A stretch of DNA of 64,000 nt from Bradyrhizobium aeschynomenes (GTDB lineage Bacteria > Pseudomonadota > Alphaproteobacteria > Rhizobiales > Xanthobacteraceae). The notes under the pieces are model-generated. The model saw nothing but the letters and a program-made list of their open reading frames with translations. It ran no database searches and was not told the DNA's origin. Below, piece by piece: positions 42,544 through 51,536 of this stretch (its first letter is position 1; each line of letters begins with the position of its first letter). Both the position numbers and the translations under genes were made by a program. The stretch is from NCBI RefSeq assembly GCF_013178945.1, contig NZ_JABFDM010000001.1:868001-932000 (forward strand), read 5' to 3'.

Positions 42544-44094
42544 ATGTCCGCCAGCCCTGCCGATCCTCTCAACCTCACCGCCCAGACGGCCGAGATCCTG
42601 ACCTCGCTCGGTGTCGCGCCGGAGCGCCTGCGCGGCGGGACGCGCGCCGCCCGCTCGCCGGTGACCGGCGAGGTGCTGGCGCATGTGCATGACGACACCA
42701 GGGCGGACGCGACGGCCGTGATCGCGCGGGCGCATGCCGCGTTCCTGCAGTGGCGGCTGCTGCCGGCGCCGAAGCGCGGCGAGCTGGTGCGGCTGCTCGG
42801 CGAGGAGCTGCGCGCCAACAAGGCGGCGCTCGGCCGGCTGGTCTCGATCGAGGCCGGCAAGATCGTTTCCGAGGGGCTCGGCGAGGTCCAGGAGATGATC
42901 GACATCTGCGACTTCGCCGTCGGCCTGTCGCGCCAGCTCTACGGCCTGACCATCGCCACCGAGCGCGCCGAGCACCGCATGATGGAGACATGGCATCCCC
43001 TCGGCGTGACCGGCGTCATCTCGGCCTTCAACTTTCCCGTCGCGGTGTGGGCCTGGAACGCGGCGATCGCGCTGGTGTGCGGCAACAGCGTCGTCTGGAA
43101 GCCCTCGGAGAAGACGCCGCTGACGGCGCTGGCGACCGACGCGCTGCTGGCGCGTGCGCTGGCCCGCTTTCGCCGTAACGGCGGCGACGCGCCGGATGGT
43201 CTGACCGGCCTGCTGCTCGGCGGCCGCGCCGTCGGCGAGATGCTGGTCGACGACGTCAGGGTGCCGCTGGTGTCGGCGACCGGATCGACCGCGATGGGAC
43301 GCGTGGTCGGCGCCTGTCTTGCCGGCCGCTTTGCCCGCGCCCTTCTCGAGCTCGGCGGCAACAATGCCGCGATCGTCGCGCCCTCGGCCGATCTCGATCT
43401 CACCTTGCGCGCCGTGGCCTTCGCCGCGATGGGCACCGCCGGCCAGCGCTGCACCAGCCTGCGCCGCCTGTTCGTCCATGCGGATGTGTATGAGCATCTG
43501 GTGCCGCGCCTGAAGCAGGCCTATGCCTCGGTCGCGATCGGCAATCCGCTGGAGCAGGGCACCTTGATCGGTCCGCTGATCGATCGCCGCGCCTATGACA
43601 CCATGCAGGACGCCCTGAGCGCGGCGCGGGATCACGGCGGTCGCGTGTTCGGCGGCGAGCGCATCGCGGTCGGTGGCTTTGAAGGCGCATTTTACGTGCG
43701 GCCGGCGCTGGTCGAGATCGCCACCCAGAGCGGCCCGGTCGAGCGCGAGACCTTTGCGCCGATCCTCTACGTGATGCCCTATCGCGACCTCGACGCCGCG
43801 ATCGAGCTGCACAATGCCGTGCCGCAGGGACTGTCGTCGTCGATCTTCACCAACGATCTGCGCGAGGCCGAATTGTTCGTGTCCTCGCGCGGCTCCGATT
43901 GCGGCATCGCCAATGTCAACATCGGCCCTTCGGGCGCCGAGATCGGCGGCGCGTTCGGCGGCGAGAAGGAGACCGGCGGCGGCCGCGAGTCGGGATCGGA
44001 TTCATGGAAGGCGTATATGCGCCGCGCCACCAACACCGTGAACTACGGCCGCAGCCTGCCGCTGGCGCAGGGCGTCAAGTTCGACATCGGGTGA
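42544..44094 (+). CDS. ALDH7-type aldehyde dehydrogenase (piperideine-6-carboxylate dehydrogenase-like)
   Basis: A 516-residue NAD-dependent dehydrogenase of the antiquitin group, which oxidises alpha-aminoadipic semialdehyde in lysine breakdown. It shows VISAFNFPVAVWAWNAAIAL, the Glu motif LLELGGNNAAIV, the Cys motif GTAGQRCTSLRR, GPSGAEIGGAFGGEKETGGG and the group-specific C-terminus YMRRATNTVNYGRSLPLAQG. ATG 42544 has GGAG upstream. No other lysine catabolic gene is in view, so the substrate is by subfamily resemblance (AmaB/PcD type). Confidence 0.88.
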   Translation: MSASPADPLNLTAQTAEILTSLGVAPERLRGGTRAARSPVTGEVLAHVHDDTRADATAVIARAHAAFLQWRLLPAPKRGELVRLLGEELRANKAALGRLVSIEAGKIVSEGLGEVQEMIDICDFAVGLSRQLYGLTIATERAEHRMMETWHPLGVTGVISAFNFPVAVWAWNAAIALVCGNSVVWKPSEKTPLTALATDALLARALARFRRNGGDAPDGLTGLLLGGRAVGEMLVDDVRVPLVSATGSTAMGRVVGACLAGRFARALLELGGNNAAIVAPSADLDLTLRAVAFAAMGTAGQRCTSLRRLFVHADVYEHLVPRLKQAYASVAIGNPLEQGTLIGPLIDRRAYDTMQDALSAARDHGGRVFGGERIAVGGFEGAFYVRPALVEIATQSGPVERETFAPILYVMPYRDLDAAIELHNAVPQGLSSSIFTNDLREAELFVSSRGSDCGIANVNIGPSGAEIGGAFGGEKETGGGRESGSDSWKAYMRRATNTVNYGRSLPLAQGVKFDIG

Positions 44095-44120
44095 TCGGCA
44101 TGAGGCCTCCTGTCGTCGGC

Positions 44121-44146
44121 GGAACTGATCGGCCGATTCGTGCGTT
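44121..44146 (+). promoter_or_regulatory. EcfG-type general-stress promoter
   Basis: GGAAC at 44121-44125, exactly 17 bases, CGTT at 44143-44146. It matches the EcfG consensus fully and ends 23 bp before the start of the DUF3606-like gene. Confidence 0.65.
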
Positions 44147-44169
44147 GCGCGCTGACAAGGAGGACCATC

Positions 44170-44370
44170 ATGGCCACGACGAAGAAGGCCGCGGCGAAGA
44201 CATCGGCGCGTGGACGCAAGCAGGATCGTGCCCGCGTCGCGGGCGGTCAGGACTACGAAGTCGGCTACGAAGCCAGGAAGAGCGGCCGCTCGGCGTCGGC
44301 CGTGAAGAAGGCGGTCAAGAAGGTGGGCAACAGCCGCAAGAAGGTCGAGCGCAAGCTTTCGCGTTCGTGA
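44170..44370 (+). CDS. DUF3606-like small basic protein
   Basis: A 66-residue, lysine-rich protein with the tail YEVGYEARKSGRSASAVKKA and KKVGNSRKKVERKL, matching the DUF3606 pattern. The N-terminal TTKKAAAKTSARGRK resembles histone-like or nucleoid tails, so nucleic-acid binding is possible. The ATG at 44170 has AAGGAGG upstream, and a full EcfG-type promoter precedes it. It ends 2 bp before the convergent zinc-ribbon gene. Confidence 0.75.
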   Translation: MATTKKAAAKTSARGRKQDRARVAGGQDYEVGYEARKSGRSASAVKKAVKKVGNSRKKVERKLSRS

Positions 44371-44372
44371 CG

Positions 44373-44573
44373 TCAATTCTTCTGCGGCCGCTCCGGCGGC
44401 CGCAGCGATCCCCTGGTCCAGCCGAGCGCCCTCGGCGAATGCAGCGGATCGGGACCGTCGCAGACCGGACAGATCAGCTCGTGCCGCTCGCCCTTGCCTT
44501 CGCGCACCACGAGGGCCCGGCCGCAGGTCGGGCATGGTTTACGCAGCAGCCATGGGGCGGAATGCTTTGGCAT
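44373..44573 (-). CDS. Small zinc-ribbon protein
   Basis: A 66-residue protein with CxxC pairs in KPCPTCGRALVV and LICPVCDGPDPL, about 20 residues apart, as in a zinc ribbon, and a basic proline-rich tail. Start at ATG 44573, with GGGAGA upstream. Function unknown; the convergent neighbour ends 2 bp away. Confidence 0.7.
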   Translation of the reverse strand: MPKHSAPWLLRKPCPTCGRALVVREGKGERHELICPVCDGPDPLHSPRALGWTRGSLRPPERPQKN

Positions 44574-44632
44574 GACGACGTCTCCCGGTCGATGCCGCAG
44601 GCTAGGACATCTTCGGGTAGAGGCGGAATCAC

Positions 44633-44926
44633 TTATCTGAATCTTGGCAATTCTTCCGCCTCGCCTTCGCCAGAACACTCAGGGCAGGTGTCGCCGATCG
44701 CGCCCAGCACCTCCTCGATCGCTGCAACCGCTTCCGAACGGCTGACACCGCGCGGCGGATCGTCGCGCGCGATGCGGAGTGCCGCTGCCTGCGCCTGCGG
44801 ATCGCCGCGATCCAGCATCCAGCCGTGCGGCTCGCACGCGACGATCGCCCCGGCGTCCAGCAGTGTGGCGATCGCCCAGCGCTCGAGGCGCTGGCTGGCG
44901 GAGCGGCATGTGACGGCGGTGGGCAT
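44633..44926 (-). CDS. Hypothetical protein with C-terminal CxxC
   Basis: A 97-residue protein. The N-terminal LERWAIATLLDAGAIVACEP looks like a helix-strand pair and the C-terminus has DTCPECSGEGEAEELP with one CxxC. GGAGAGAAG precedes ATG 44926. It resembles small rhizobial proteins without known function. The 192 bp up to the nicotinamidase gene hold no other feature. Confidence 0.6.
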   Translation of the reverse strand: MPTAVTCRSASQRLERWAIATLLDAGAIVACEPHGWMLDRGDPQAQAAALRIARDDPPRGVSRSEAVAAIEEVLGAIGDTCPECSGEGEAEELPRFR

Positions 44927-45118
44927 CGGCTTCTCTCCAGCGGGGAGAATCCATCAGTCCGTCCGGCGTTTCCAGGGCCGGCCCGCAGGGCAGGGATTCC
45001 AGAATGGAGGGGCTGGCTGTTGGCGGAATGTTCGGCGGTCCGGCTTGAGATCGCCGCGTGCCGAGGCCATCCTTGGCGGAATTTTTGGCGAAGTTTGATG
45101 AAACGGGTGCAGACAGGG

Positions 45119-45742
45119 ATGCAGATCAAGGCCAACGAGGATTTGCTGCTCATCATCGATGTGCAGAACGACTTTTGCCCCGGCGGCGCGCTGGCGGTGG
45201 CCGACGGCGATGCCGTGGTCCCCGTGATCAACCGGCTGAGCGGGCTGTTCGATCACGTCGTGCTGACGCAGGACTGGCATCCGGCGGGACACAGTTCGTT
45301 CGCCTCCAGCCATCCGGGCAAGGCGCCGTTCGAGAGCGTCACGATGCCCTACGGGCCGCAGACCTTGTGGCCGGACCACTGCATCCAGGGCACGCCGGGC
45401 GCGGCGTTTCATCCGGGCCTTGCAACCGACAAGGCGCAGATGATCATCCGCAAGGGCTTTCGCCCCGCGATCGATTCCTATTCGGCGTTCTTCGAGAACG
45501 ACAAGACCACGCCGACCGGCCTTGCCGGATATCTGCGCGAGCGCGGATTGAAGCGGGTTTTTCTCGTCGGTCTCGCGACCGATTTCTGCGTGCACTATTC
45601 GGCCGTCGACGCGCGCCGGCTCGGCTTCGCGGCGGTGGTCGTCGACGACGCCTGCCGCGGCATCGATCTCGGCGGCTCGATGGCGGCTGCCAAGGCTGAA
45701 GGCGCCGAGGCAGGGGTGATCAGGATGGCCGAGCTGGCGTGA
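45119..45742 (+). CDS. pncA: Nicotinamidase
   Basis: A 207-residue enzyme that converts nicotinamide to nicotinate plus ammonia (NAD salvage). The catalytic triad is visible: Asp in LLLIIDVQNDFCPGG, Lys in MIIRKGFRP and Cys in GLATDFCVHYSA. The metal site is in LTQDWHPAGHSSF, and LWPDHCIQGTPGA completes the pattern. ATG 45098 would add seven residues; 45119 gives the more usual N-terminus. Its product nicotinate is the substrate of the locus at 53348-59103. Confidence 0.93.
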   Translation: MQIKANEDLLLIIDVQNDFCPGGALAVADGDAVVPVINRLSGLFDHVVLTQDWHPAGHSSFASSHPGKAPFESVTMPYGPQTLWPDHCIQGTPGAAFHPGLATDKAQMIIRKGFRPAIDSYSAFFENDKTTPTGLAGYLRERGLKRVFLVGLATDFCVHYSAVDARRLGFAAVVVDDACRGIDLGGSMAAAKAEGAEAGVIRMAELA

Positions 45743-45752
45743 GGCGGCGCGG

Positions 45753-47306
45753 CTACGCGGCCGCGCCGATGTTCGGCTCGGCGATGGCGCCGGCCACGCG
45801 GACGCGGACGCGCAGCGCGTTGCCGGGGAGGTAGGCGATCGGCATGTCCTCGACGTCGACCGTCTTGAGCGTATCGGCTGCGGCGCCGGCCTGCACGGCC
45901 CGCGCCTCGGCGATGCCGCGGGCGGCCGCGATGGCCTCGTCGCGGGTCATGTCGCGGAACACCTGGTCGGCCTCGCCGGAGACCTGGGCGATGGCGGCGC
46001 CGACCGCGTTGGCGCAGTCACCATGGTCGACGCGGACGATCTCGGAAATGCCGGCAAGCCGCTCCGGCACCAGGAAGGCGCCGCCGCCGACCGCGAGCAG
46101 CGGCACGTCGCCGGCCTCGGTCTTCATGCGGTCGATGTCGCCCTCGAGCTTGCGATGGGCATCCGCGAGCGCGGCGTCGATCAGGCTTCTCGGCAGATGC
46201 GCGACGCGCGCGCGATCGCCGATGTCGATCAGCCCCGCTGCGACGGCGATGTCGGTTGCGGTGAGCTGGTCGCCGCCGAACACCAGCGCGTCGGACGTCA
46301 GCCGGTATCCGACGCTGACAGGCCCGACGCGGACCGGGTTCTCGTCGACGTGGCTGCCGCCGCCGAGGCCGATCGAGAGCAGGTCGGGCATCCGGAACAG
46401 CGTGCGCACGCCGCCGACCTCGACCACGGCGTTGGCCTCGCGCGGAAAGCCGTGGCGCAACTGGCCGATGTCGCTGGTGGTGCCGCCGACGTCGACGACC
46501 ATGGCGTCGTCGAGGCCCGAGAGATACGCGGCGCCGCGCATCGAGTTGGTGGCGCCGGAGGCGAAGCTCATGACCGGGAAGGCGGTCGCGATCTCCGCCT
46601 GCATCACGGTGCCGTCGTTCTGCGTCAGGAACAGCGGCGCATCGATGCCCGAATCCGCGATCGCCTTGCGGAAGGCGGCGACGGTCGTGACCGCGAGGTC
46701 GTGGAGCGCGGCGTTGAGCAGCGCGGCATTCTCGCGCTCCAACAGGCCGATCCGTCCGAGGTCGTGCGAGAGCGTGACGGCAACGTCGGGGCAGATCTCG
46801 GCAAAGATCTCCCGCGCGGTGTTTTCGTGGGTCGGATCGAGCGGCGAGAACGACGAGGCGACCGCGACCGAGCGCAGCCCCTTGGCCTTGATCGCGCGCG
46901 CGGCGGCCTTCAGGCCGTCGGTGTCGAGCGGCATGAAGAGGCGGCCATCATAGTCGTGCCCGCCCTCGAGCATGAAGGTCTCGCCGCTGACCAGCGCGGC
47001 GAGGTCCGCCGGCCAGTCGCAGAACGGCGGCAGCGACGCCGAGGCCGGCATGCCGATCCGGACGGCGCCGATCTTCTGCAGGTGCCGGCGCTGCACCACC
47101 GCATTGATGAAATGCGTGGTGCCGATGACGACCGCATCGACCGGCACGGCCGCCGCGGGATTGGCGCGCAACGCCTTCAGCGCGGCCAGAATGCCGGAGG
47201 TGACGTCGGCGGTGGTGGCGGCCTTGACGGAGTGGACGACCTTGTCGTCGGCAATCAGGACGGCGTCGGTGTTGGTGCCACCGACGTCAATGCCAATCCG
47301 CTTCAT
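45753..47306 (-). CDS. Hydantoinase/oxoprolinase-like protein (HyuA type)
   Basis: A 517-residue protein of the hydantoinase A/oxoprolinase N-terminal family, a sugar-kinase/Hsp70-like ATPase fold. GIDVGGTNTDAVLI at 5-18 is the phosphate-1 loop, VVDVGGTTSDIGQLRHG the phosphate-2 loop, and SIGLGGGSHVDE and LLAVGGGAFLVPE later loops. Such proteins open cyclic amides with ATP, often together with a DUF917 or HyuB partner. It starts directly after the stop of the DUF917 gene (no gap) and ends the operon. Substrate unknown. Confidence 0.88.
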   Translation of the reverse strand: MKRIGIDVGGTNTDAVLIADDKVVHSVKAATTADVTSGILAALKALRANPAAAVPVDAVVIGTTHFINAVVQRRHLQKIGAVRIGMPASASLPPFCDWPADLAALVSGETFMLEGGHDYDGRLFMPLDTDGLKAAARAIKAKGLRSVAVASSFSPLDPTHENTAREIFAEICPDVAVTLSHDLGRIGLLERENAALLNAALHDLAVTTVAAFRKAIADSGIDAPLFLTQNDGTVMQAEIATAFPVMSFASGATNSMRGAAYLSGLDDAMVVDVGGTTSDIGQLRHGFPREANAVVEVGGVRTLFRMPDLLSIGLGGGSHVDENPVRVGPVSVGYRLTSDALVFGGDQLTATDIAVAAGLIDIGDRARVAHLPRSLIDAALADAHRKLEGDIDRMKTEAGDVPLLAVGGGAFLVPERLAGISEIVRVDHGDCANAVGAAIAQVSGEADQVFRDMTRDEAIAAARGIAEARAVQAGAAADTLKTVDVEDMPIAYLPGNALRVRVRVAGAIAEPNIGAAA

Positions 47307-48410
47307 TCAGGACGCTCCAGGGGTCGCAAACAGCGACCGGAAATCGAGGTCATAACCAAAGGCGCGGGGGCCCACGAACTCCAGCCCTCGAGGGCTGGTC
47401 AGCACGGCGGGGGCGGGCAGCGCGGCGACGGTGACGCGCTGGCCGTAGCGCACGGTTTCCGTGCCGATGCCATGGCCGTTCACGCTGTCGAGCACGCAGA
47501 TCAGGTCGGGCGACATTGCGATCGCCTGCGCGTCGCGCCAGGCCACGATCCACTCGTTCTGAAACGACAGCTTGAGCCGCGTGCCGCGATCGCCGTCGCT
47601 GCCCTCCACGACCGCAGAGCCGCGCAAAAAACCCTCGGTGGTGCGGCGCTCGACGTCGACGATCTTGCCGGTGAACAGCCGCTGTCCGCCCTCGCAGGCG
47701 AGGATCGCCGCGATCGGATCCTGGTGGTTCTTGTTCGCGGCGTTCACGGCCCGGCCGATGGCGATGGCCTTGGTGGTCGTGAAGTGGATGCCCCAGTCCT
47801 TGACCTCGCGGCCGGTGCGGGGCGCCTTGCTGGTCGATGCGATAGAGCCCATCTCGACGCAGATCTTGCGGCTGGCGCGCTCCATCCACTTCCACGAGGG
47901 CACCTTGGTCACGACGACCTCGATGCCGCGCGGATCATACAGCGTGCACGGATAAGGCTTGAGATCGCCGATCGCCACCGATGTCATCTGCGCCTCCGGG
48001 AAGGCGCGTCCCATGCAGTCGGCATCGACCACGGGAATGCCGAGATGCGCGGCCGCCATCAGCGCCTGCATGCCATTGCCGCCGCCGATCTCGACCGACA
48101 TCACGGCGCGAAATTTGATGCCGTTGATCTCCTCCTGCATGCGCACGGCGCGCGCGATGCTGCGGCTGTCGGCGAGCCGCTCCTGGCCCACCAGAGGCGC
48201 GCCCATGTTGGACACCACGGCGACCCAGTCGTCGTCGCCGAGATCGAGCGGCGACATCAGCTGCACGCGATGCCCTTCCGCATACAGCCGGCGCAGATTG
48301 AGCAGGCCGAGATAGGGGCTGCCGCCGCCGCCGGTGCCGAGGATCCAGGCGCCGACCGCCAGCGCCTCGATGTCGTCGAGGCTGATCGTCTTCATATCGG
48401 CCGGGCTCAT
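47307..48410 (-). CDS. DUF917 family protein
   Basis: A 367-residue protein of DUF917 (hydantoinase-associated). Diagnostic stretches are ALAVGAWILGTGGGGSPYLG at the N-terminus, VMSVEIGGGNGMQALMAAAH, and PVVDADCMGRAFPEAQMTS. The ATG at 48410 is preferred because the alternative at 48395 has no ribosome-binding site. It lies between the ABC ATPase (78 bp upstream) and the HyuA-like gene and probably works with the latter. The biochemical role of the family is not settled. Confidence 0.88.
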   Translation of the reverse strand: MSPADMKTISLDDIEALAVGAWILGTGGGGSPYLGLLNLRRLYAEGHRVQLMSPLDLGDDDWVAVVSNMGAPLVGQERLADSRSIARAVRMQEEINGIKFRAVMSVEIGGGNGMQALMAAAHLGIPVVDADCMGRAFPEAQMTSVAIGDLKPYPCTLYDPRGIEVVVTKVPSWKWMERASRKICVEMGSIASTSKAPRTGREVKDWGIHFTTTKAIAIGRAVNAANKNHQDPIAAILACEGGQRLFTGKIVDVERRTTEGFLRGSAVVEGSDGDRGTRLKLSFQNEWIVAWRDAQAIAMSPDLICVLDSVNGHGIGTETVRYGQRVTVAALPAPAVLTSPRGLEFVGPRAFGYDLDFRSLFATPGAS

Positions 48411-48488
48411 GACGCCGGCTCTGCGACGAAAACCTGTGCGGGCGTAACGCGGCACGGCTGCATGGATGAAAACATGAGGTTCAAAACA

Positions 48489-49574
48489 TCAATCCTCGAG
48501 AATGACGAGATCGGCCGGACGCCAGCCAAGCGCGACCGCCTGTCCTGGCGGATGCAGCGGGGCGCCGGAATTCGGCTGTTGCACCAGTACGCGATGCCCA
48601 CTGTCGAGGACCAGGCGATAGAGCACGGCGCCGCCGAGGAAGTTCGTGCTCTCGACCGTGCCGCGCGTGGACATGCCCTTGCTCCTCGCCTCGACGGGAT
48701 CGGCCGGCGCGACCGCGATCTTTTCCGGCCGGAGCGCGACCGACAGAACCTCGCTTCCGGCTGCTGCGATGTTGTCCGGGAGCGCCAGCAACAAGCCATT
48801 GCCGGCAGCGATGCCGATGCCGTGATCCATTGTCACGCGCTGACCGCGGAAGATGTTGGTGTCGCCGATGAAGTCGGCGACGAAGCACGTGCGCGGCTGG
48901 TCGTAGATCTCGACCGGCGTGCCGATCTGCTCGACCCGGCCGGCATTCATGACCGCGATGCGGTCGGACATGGCCAGCGCTTCCTCCTGGTCGTGGGTGA
49001 CGAAGACGAGCGTGAGCCCGAGCGCCTTCTGCAACTGCTTGAGCTCGAACTGCATCTGTTGCCGCAGCTTCTTGTCGAGTGCGCCGAGCGGCTCGTCGCA
49101 GAGCAGGACACGCGGCGAGATGACGATGGCGCGGGCGAGCGCGACGCGCTGCTGCTGGCCGCCGGACAATTGTGCCGGCTTGCGGTCCTCCATGCCCGAG
49201 AGCTCGACCATCGCGAGCGCTGCCTTCACCTTGGTCGCGATGGTCGCCTTGTCGATCTTACGCATGCGCAGGCCGAAGGCGACGTTCTCGGCCACCGTCC
49301 GGTGCGGGAACAGCGCGTAGTTCTGGAACACCATCGCCATGTCGCGCTTGTGCGCAGGGACATGGGTAATGTCGGCGCCGTCGAGACGGATCTCGCCGGC
49401 GCTGGGACTGTCGAAGCCCGCGATCATGCGCAACGTCGTGGTCTTGCCGCAGCCGGACGGACCGAGCAGAGAGAAGAACTCGCCCGGCCTGATGTCCATC
49501 GCGATCGCGTCGACGGCGCGGACGCCGCCGTCATAGATCTTGCTGACGCCCGCGATCTCGATGTTTGCGCTCAT
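48489..49574 (-). CDS. ABC transporter ATPase, polyamine/PotA type
   Basis: A 361-residue ATPase. Walker A is [16 protein letters not shown], the Q-loop [12 protein letters not shown], the signature [15 protein letters not shown], Walker [12 protein letters not shown] and the switch [18 protein letters not shown]-type C-terminal domain follows (about 280-360). It energises uptake by the two permeases upstream, using the binding protein at 49571-50635, whose stop overlaps this ATG by 4 bp. The PotA-like subfamily handles polyamines, iron or other small solutes. Confidence 0.9.
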   Translation of the reverse strand: MSANIEIAGVSKIYDGGVRAVDAIAMDIRPGEFFSLLGPSGCGKTTTLRMIAGFDSPSAGEIRLDGADITHVPAHKRDMAMVFQNYALFPHRTVAENVAFGLRMRKIDKATIATKVKAALAMVELSGMEDRKPAQLSGGQQQRVALARAIVISPRVLLCDEPLGALDKKLRQQMQFELKQLQKALGLTLVFVTHDQEEALAMSDRIAVMNAGRVEQIGTPVEIYDQPRTCFVADFIGDTNIFRGQRVTMDHGIGIAAGNGLLLALPDNIAAAGSEVLSVALRPEKIAVAPADPVEARSKGMSTRGTVESTNFLGGAVLYRLVLDSGHRVLVQQPNSGAPLHPPGQAVALGWRPADLVILED

Positions 49575-50635
49575 GCACGGAAGATCCGGTTGACCCGGCT
49601 GTCGATCTCGTCCTTCTGCGCGTTGTACCACTTCCAGTCGACCTGGATGAGCTTGCCGACCTTCTCCGGCGTCGTCAGCAGCTTCGCATCATACCTGGCG
49701 TCGAGCTTGACCTGCTTGTTGGCCGGTGAATACCAGACGGTCTCTGCGAGGCGCTTTTGAACGTTGGGGCGCAGCATGTAGTTGATATAGGCGTTAGCGA
49801 GCTCCTTCACCTTGCTGCCCGGCGTGATGCTGAGCACCTGCTCGAGCGACAGCACGCCCTCGCTGGGCGTGACGAAGTCGACCGGCTGGTTCTGACCATC
49901 GTAGCGATAGATGCCGGAATCGTGGAGAATGCCGATGCCGGCCTCGCCGGACAGGATCAGCTTCTCCATTGCGCCGGTGAAGTCGACGAGCTTGATCGGC
50001 TTCAGCTTCTCCAAGGCCGCATAGGCGGCGTCGAGATCGGTCTGACCCTTGCCGTAGAGCGTGCCGCACATCATCACGAAGGCCTGCCCCAGGCTGTTGG
50101 CCGGGATGACGTAGCCGCCGCGCGCGCCGTTGAACTTGGCGTCCCAGTAGTCCTTCCAGGACGTGACGCTGCCATAACCCTTGTCGGTGCGCATGCCCAG
50201 ACCGATGGCGCTGGTAAAGATGCAGACACCGACGATCTTGTCGCTGACGGCATAGGGATAGACGTCGGCGATGTTCGGCACCAGCTTGGGGTCGATCTTC
50301 GGCTCGACGAGACCCATCTCGACGGCAGCCCACTGCTCGTTGGAGTTGGTGTGCAGCACGTCATAGACCGGCGCCGAGCGCGAACTCGCCTGCAGCTTCG
50401 GCAGGAACGGCAGCGCGGTATCGGTCTTGAGCTTGCACTTGAACTCGCTCTCGAAGGCCGGGCCGATCTCGGCCTTCATCACGTCGCCCCATTTGCCGCC
50501 CCAGCCGGTGATGTTGAGAACGGGTTCATCCGCGCGCGCGACATAGGGAGCCGCGAGAATGCCGGCGCCGAGCGAAGCTGCGCCGGTCAGCAGGCGTCGG
50601 CGGCTGAGGGGAAAGCGATGCGATGAAGCGGTCAT
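49571..50635 (-). CDS. ABC transporter substrate-binding protein, PotD type
   Basis: A 354-residue periplasmic receptor. The signal reads [20 protein letters not shown] and then a cut near ARA; SRRRLL suggests Tat export. The mature part has [40 protein letters not shown], and a SEAG-like segment [16 protein letters not shown], as in polyamine or spermidine binding proteins. The ligand is unknown; the catabolic genes downstream suggest a cyclic amide or related compound. Confidence 0.88.
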   Translation of the reverse strand: MTASSHRFPLSRRRLLTGAASLGAGILAAPYVARADEPVLNITGWGGKWGDVMKAEIGPAFESEFKCKLKTDTALPFLPKLQASSRSAPVYDVLHTNSNEQWAAVEMGLVEPKIDPKLVPNIADVYPYAVSDKIVGVCIFTSAIGLGMRTDKGYGSVTSWKDYWDAKFNGARGGYVIPANSLGQAFVMMCGTLYGKGQTDLDAAYAALEKLKPIKLVDFTGAMEKLILSGEAGIGILHDSGIYRYDGQNQPVDFVTPSEGVLSLEQVLSITPGSKVKELANAYINYMLRPNVQKRLAETVWYSPANKQVKLDARYDAKLLTTPEKVGKLIQVDWKWYNAQKDEIDSRVNRIFRA

Positions 50636-50649
50636 GTCCAGGATCTCCC

Positions 50650-51528
50650 TTAGAGCTTGACGTAGGAGCGCAAGCCGACGGTGCGGTCGAGCGCGAGGAC
50701 GACCATGAAGGCGAGCAGGATCGATACCACGGAGGCGGCACCAATTGTGCCGTCGAGATCGAATTTGAGATAGTTGAACAGCGTGATCGGCATCGTTTCG
50801 CTACCGGGCGCGACCAGGAACAGCGACACCGGAAACTGGTCGAACGAAACGATGAAGGCGAAGATCGCGCCCGCCAGCACGCCGGGCTTCACCAGGGGAA
50901 GGGTTACTTCGAAGAAGGTCCGGACCGGGCTGGCGCCGAGATTTTGCGCCGCTTCCTCCAGCCGCACATCGAAATTATGCAGCACGGCAAGCGTGGTGCG
51001 GACGACATAAGGGATCGTCACCAGCGTATGGCCCGCGACCAGTCCCCACAGCGGACGGCCGACATCGAGCAGGACGTAGGACTGAAACAGCGCGAGGCCG
51101 GTCAGGATCGCCGGCAGCATCAGCGGCGACAGCATGGTCGCCACGATCAGGCGCGAGCCCGGCAGGTTGCCGCGGGCGATGGCGAGCGCGGCGGAAGCGC
51201 CGAGCACGGTCGCCGCCACCGTCGTCATCGCCGCGACCTCGAGGCTGAACAGCAGCGCATGCATGAAGTCGCGCGAGGCGAAGAATTTTTCGAACCAGCG
51301 CAAGGAGACGCCGACCGGCGGAAACTGGATGAAGGGCGTCGGGTTGAGCGCGAACACGATCACGATGGCGATCGGCGTCAGCAGGAAGGCGAGGACGGCG
51401 ATGTTGGCCGCCAGGTACAGCGTGCGGCCTAGGCGTCGCGGCGGCGCCTTGGCGACAAGTGCCGGCGCAGCCGTCAGATCGATCGGAGCGGTCAAATGAG
51501 GCTGCGATTGAGGCGCGACGCTCGTCAT
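50650..51528 (-). CDS. ABC transporter permease, PotC type
   Basis: A 292-residue membrane protein with six segments, for example LAANIAVLAFLLTPIAIVIV and SPLMLPAILTGLALFQSYVL. The cytoplasmic loop EEAAQNLGASPVRTFFEVTL (EAA motif) contacts the ATPase. A GTG at 51540 overlaps the preceding stop (GTGA) and is an alternative start; I chose ATG 51528. The long polar N-terminus (about 35 residues) is unusual but not unique. Confidence 0.9.
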   Translation of the reverse strand: MTSVAPQSQPHLTAPIDLTAAPALVAKAPPRRLGRTLYLAANIAVLAFLLTPIAIVIVFALNPTPFIQFPPVGVSLRWFEKFFASRDFMHALLFSLEVAAMTTVAATVLGASAALAIARGNLPGSRLIVATMLSPLMLPAILTGLALFQSYVLLDVGRPLWGLVAGHTLVTIPYVVRTTLAVLHNFDVRLEEAAQNLGASPVRTFFEVTLPLVKPGVLAGAIFAFIVSFDQFPVSLFLVAPGSETMPITLFNYLKFDLDGTIGAASVVSILLAFMVVLALDRTVGLRSYVKL

Positions 51529-51536
51529 CACCGGTC

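Noticed and set aside
45746..45767. GC-rich hairpin between nicotinamidase and HyuA-like genes as a terminator
   Set aside because: Stem GGCGCGGC/GCCGCGCC is present, but there is no T-run on either strand and it overlaps coding sequence.
46023..49760. A 1245-codon open frame on the plus strand
   Set aside because: It lies antisense to HyuA-like, DUF917 and ABC ATPase genes that have clear motifs; its translation is a low-complexity Arg/Asp/Ala/His mixture with no domain. Long antisense frames are expected at this GC content.
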